From: Occallatibacter riparius
Lineage (GTDB): Bacteria > Acidobacteriota > Terriglobia > Terriglobales > Acidobacteriaceae
Reading direction: 5' to 3'
Length of the DNA stretch: 64,000 nucleotides
Assembly: GCF_025264625.1 (NCBI RefSeq)
Contig: NZ_CP093313.1
Location: 6,730,548-6,794,547, forward strand
Position 1 is the stretch's first letter; each line of letters opens with the position of its first letter. Made by a program: the position numbers and the translations under genes. Positions 62,232 through 64,000 of this stretch are shown one piece after another. Below the pieces are notes generated by a model that worked only from the letters and a program-made list of their open reading frames with translations, was not told the origin of the DNA and did not search any database.

Positions 62232-62552
62232 TTGACGGGGCTTGAGGAACAATGGCAATGTCTGAGGTCTGGAAGCACGGGCCGATCGAGCCGGGTAGGA
62301 GTATTGAAATTGGCGGGCCAGGTTTTAGATATCTCGAAGCATGAGAGCACGGTTCGTGCCACCCCTTCTGTGCTCGTGGGTCGCCGGGCTCGCGTCTATC
62401 GCTTCCCCTCGAAGGCACCCATCCCCCTACCCCCGCCTCCCCCGGCCTCAAAGCGAAAGCGCCTAAGCAACTTCCGCATTCACCTGGCAGTCGAGATCGC
62501 CATCGGCCTCTTCTTCTGGCTCGTGTGGTTTGTCCTGCACCTCTTCCGGTAA
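62232..62552 (+). CDS. doubtful small membrane protein
   Basis: An open frame with a plausible C-terminal membrane helix (AVEIAIGLFFWLVWFVLHLF) preceded by LPPPPPASKRKR. The upstream part lacks a good start: a TTG at 62232, or GTGs at 62370 and 62376. No ribosome site is seen. The helix and the basic-then-hydrophobic pattern make it more than noise, but it may not be a gene. Confidence 0.3.
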   Translation: MTGLEEQWQCLRSGSTGRSSRVGVLKLAGQVLDISKHESTVRATPSVLVGRRARVYRFPSKAPIPLPPPPPASKRKRLSNFRIHLAVEIAIGLFFWLVWFVLHLFR

Positions 62553-62660
62553 GCGAAAGGACAAACGGGGATCTCCACCATTTCAGAGTCGCCGAAATCT
62601 GACTCAGACCCGTGACAGCGATCACAGATCCGTGCGCTAAAAAAAGCTACTCTGCATTCA

Positions 62661-62694
62661 GGGCCGCACCCCGTCAACGAGAGTGCGGCCCTTT
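62661..62694. terminator. hairpin terminator-like structure
   Basis: GGGCCGCAC and GTGCGGCCC pair as nine bases around a 13-base loop, then TTTG follows. It stands between the doubtful small gene and the threonine aldolase gene. Confidence 0.55.
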
Positions 62695-62911
62695 GAAGTT
62701 TCAGAGTGGGGTTACTAGAAAATTAGCTACCCCTCCCCCTGTTTTTACTTCTCCAAATATTCGCTTTTCCGAGCAGTTTTCCGGCTAAGTATATTACTTT
62801 TTACAACTTAGCCATCTACATAAAATCATAGGCAACAAGGGCGAAATTTCGCTCCGTGAACTCTAAAAGTTACTCCGTGGTAAACACATGTCCCGGCGAT
62901 TTCGCCCCCTC
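62695..62911. other. AT-rich gap before the aldolase stop
   Basis: About 217 bases that are clearly richer in A and T than the rest of the window (TTTTTACTTC, AGTATATTAC, CATAAAATCA). No ORF or clear structure is seen. It could hold a promoter for the upstream region or be a remnant of transferred DNA. Confidence 0.3.
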
Positions 62912-63970
62912 TTACTCCGCGCAGGTCTTCAAATCGCTCACCAACTCGTCAATCCGGCTCAACTCCGAGTCCCACGCGAACATGAACCGTGCCGCCCCGC
63001 CAATGAAGGTATAGAACCTCCAGCCGCGCTCCCGAAGCCTGTTCAGAATCTGCTCTGAAGCCAGAATGAACACCGCATTGGCATCGGCCGCCGACGCCAG
63101 CCGAACTCCCGGAATCCCGTCGATCTTCTGGGCAAAGTAGCTTGCGCAGCGGTTCGCGTGCTCCGCATTCCGCAGCCACGCGCCCGACTCCAGCATTCCC
63201 ACCCAGGGCGCCGACAGGTAGCGCATCTTCGACGCGAGCTGCCCCGCCTGCTTGCAGCGGTAGTCGAAATCGGCCGCGAGCTTGTGATCAAAGAAGAGTA
63301 CCGCCTCGCCCACCGCCAGCCCATTCTTCGTTCCGCCAAAGCAGAGCACATCCACGCCGTTCTTCCAGGTCATCTGGGCCGGCGACGCGCCCAGGCGCGC
63401 GCACGCATTGGCGAACCGCGCGCCGTCCATGTGCAGCGACAGGCCGTGCCGCTTGCTGGCCTCGGAGATCGCCTGCAACTCGTCCAGGCTGTAGACAGTC
63501 CCCATCTCCGTCGATTGCGTAATCGTTACAACCCGCGGCTTGGGATAGTGGATGTCCTGGCGCTTGGTGGCGAGCTCATGAATTCCCGCCGGCGTCATCT
63601 TGCCATCCACCGAGTGCGACACCAGCAGCTTCGAGCCGTTCGAGAAGAACTCGGGCGCACCGCACTCGTCCGTCTCCACGTGCGATGCGTCCGCGCAGAT
63701 CACGCTGTGATAGCTCTGGCACAGCGAGGCCAGCGCAAGCGAATTCGCCGCCGTCCCGTTGAAGACAAAGAAGACATCGCAACCCGTCTCGAACAACTCG
63801 CGGAACGCATTCGCGGCGCGCTCGGTCCAGACATCGTCGCCGTACGCGGGCGCACAGCCGCGATTGGCTTCATCCATTGAAGCCCAGGCCTCAGGACAGA
63901 TGCCGGCGTAGTTGTCGCTGCCAAATTGCTGCGGAAGGACGTCAGGATGTGTAGAAACTGCAGTGCTCAT
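62912..63970 (-). CDS. ltaE: low-specificity L-threonine aldolase
   Basis: A 352-residue PLP enzyme of the beta-eliminating lyase fold. The cofactor lysine is K215 in FGGTKNG, D182 in HMDGAR binds the pyridine nitrogen, and the N-terminus has QQFGSDNYAGICPEAW. Threonine aldolase splits threonine or allo-threonine to glycine and acetaldehyde, or the reverse. The protein is soluble. It starts at 63970, 30 bases from the window edge. Confidence 0.93.
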   Translation of the reverse strand: MSTAVSTHPDVLPQQFGSDNYAGICPEAWASMDEANRGCAPAYGDDVWTERAANAFRELFETGCDVFFVFNGTAANSLALASLCQSYHSVICADASHVETDECGAPEFFSNGSKLLVSHSVDGKMTPAGIHELATKRQDIHYPKPRVVTITQSTEMGTVYSLDELQAISEASKRHGLSLHMDGARFANACARLGASPAQMTWKNGVDVLCFGGTKNGLAVGEAVLFFDHKLAADFDYRCKQAGQLASKMRYLSAPWVGMLESGAWLRNAEHANRCASYFAQKIDGIPGVRLASAADANAVFILASEQILNRLRERGWRFYTFIGGAARFMFAWDSELSRIDELVSDLKTCAE

Positions 63971-64000
63971 GCTGCTTTCAGAATACCGCCGCAGCGAAAG

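Noticed and set aside
62341..62470. short frame starting at the ATG at 62341
   Set aside because: Ends soon after in a Pro/Arg/Ser-rich stretch with no ribosome site or motif.

Overview
The window is high-GC bacterial chromosome, most likely from an acidobacterium of the class Terriglobia. This inference rests on gene content, not on a marker gene. It holds three VWFA-related proteins of the acidobacterial type, a large MacB/FtsX-type permease of the ADOP kind, an Oar-like TonB-dependent receptor with an N-terminal carboxypeptidase-regulatory-like domain, a DUF5818 protein, a Tat-exported Gfo/Idh/MocA oxidoreductase beside a DUF1080 protein, and many dispersed intergenic hairpin repeats. No rRNA, tRNA, CRISPR array, transposase or integrase was seen.

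Layout. 0.2-6 kb: PhzF-like protein, a small unknown, two paralogous secreted proteins, DUF4142 and a VWA protein, all on the minus strand. 6.3-10.8 kb: a second VWA protein, TatA, a thioredoxin-fold protein, a CDP-alcohol phosphatidyltransferase and GreA. 10.9-15.7 kb: ptb-buk, ruvX, then divergently mltG and a LolA/LolB-like lipoprotein. 16.6-25.1 kb: a nine-gene, almost wholly stop/start-overlapping cluster. It has three paralogous polytopic membrane proteins, an internally deleted fourth copy, DUF4129, a two-helix membrane peptide, DUF4350, a MoxR ATPase and DUF58. One chain of five hairpins interrupts it just before moxR. 25-32 kb: a diguanylate cyclase, argG, obgE and an ADOP permease, separated by repeat elements. 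32.4-36.5 kb: a small unknown and a 1240-residue TonB-dependent receptor.

36.6-45.8 kb: small metabolic and unknown genes, an ornithine cyclodeaminase homologue, and a mycobacterial-type ahpC-ahpD pair. That pair has a long structured leader carrying a possible 7-codon upstream ORF. Then come a HEAT-like protein and a UvrC-like GIY-YIG protein whose reading frame contains two repeat elements; a decayed copy of its 5' part lies near 45.8 kb. 45.9-53.3 kb: an SDR, a third VWA protein, a DUF3857/transglutaminase-like protein, and tldD-pmbA with a higBA-like toxin-antitoxin module between them. 53.7-64 kb: a secreted beta-helix protein, a His-rich exported peptide, a DinB/YfiT-like protein adjoining a PD-(D/E)XK nuclease-like protein, a DUF1080 protein, a frameshifted oxidoreductase, an alpha/beta hydrolase, an SDR and a threonine aldolase.

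How the genes relate. The 16.6-25.1 kb cluster looks like one envelope-associated MoxR/DUF58 chaperone system. ptb and buk interconvert acyl-CoA and acyl-phosphate/acid with ATP formation. AhpC/AhpD form a peroxide-detoxifying pair. TldD/PmbA form a heterodimeric peptidase. The most notable non-genic layer is several families of small hairpin repeats, some between genes and some inside coding frames. All functional calls come from reading motifs by eye; no database search was possible.
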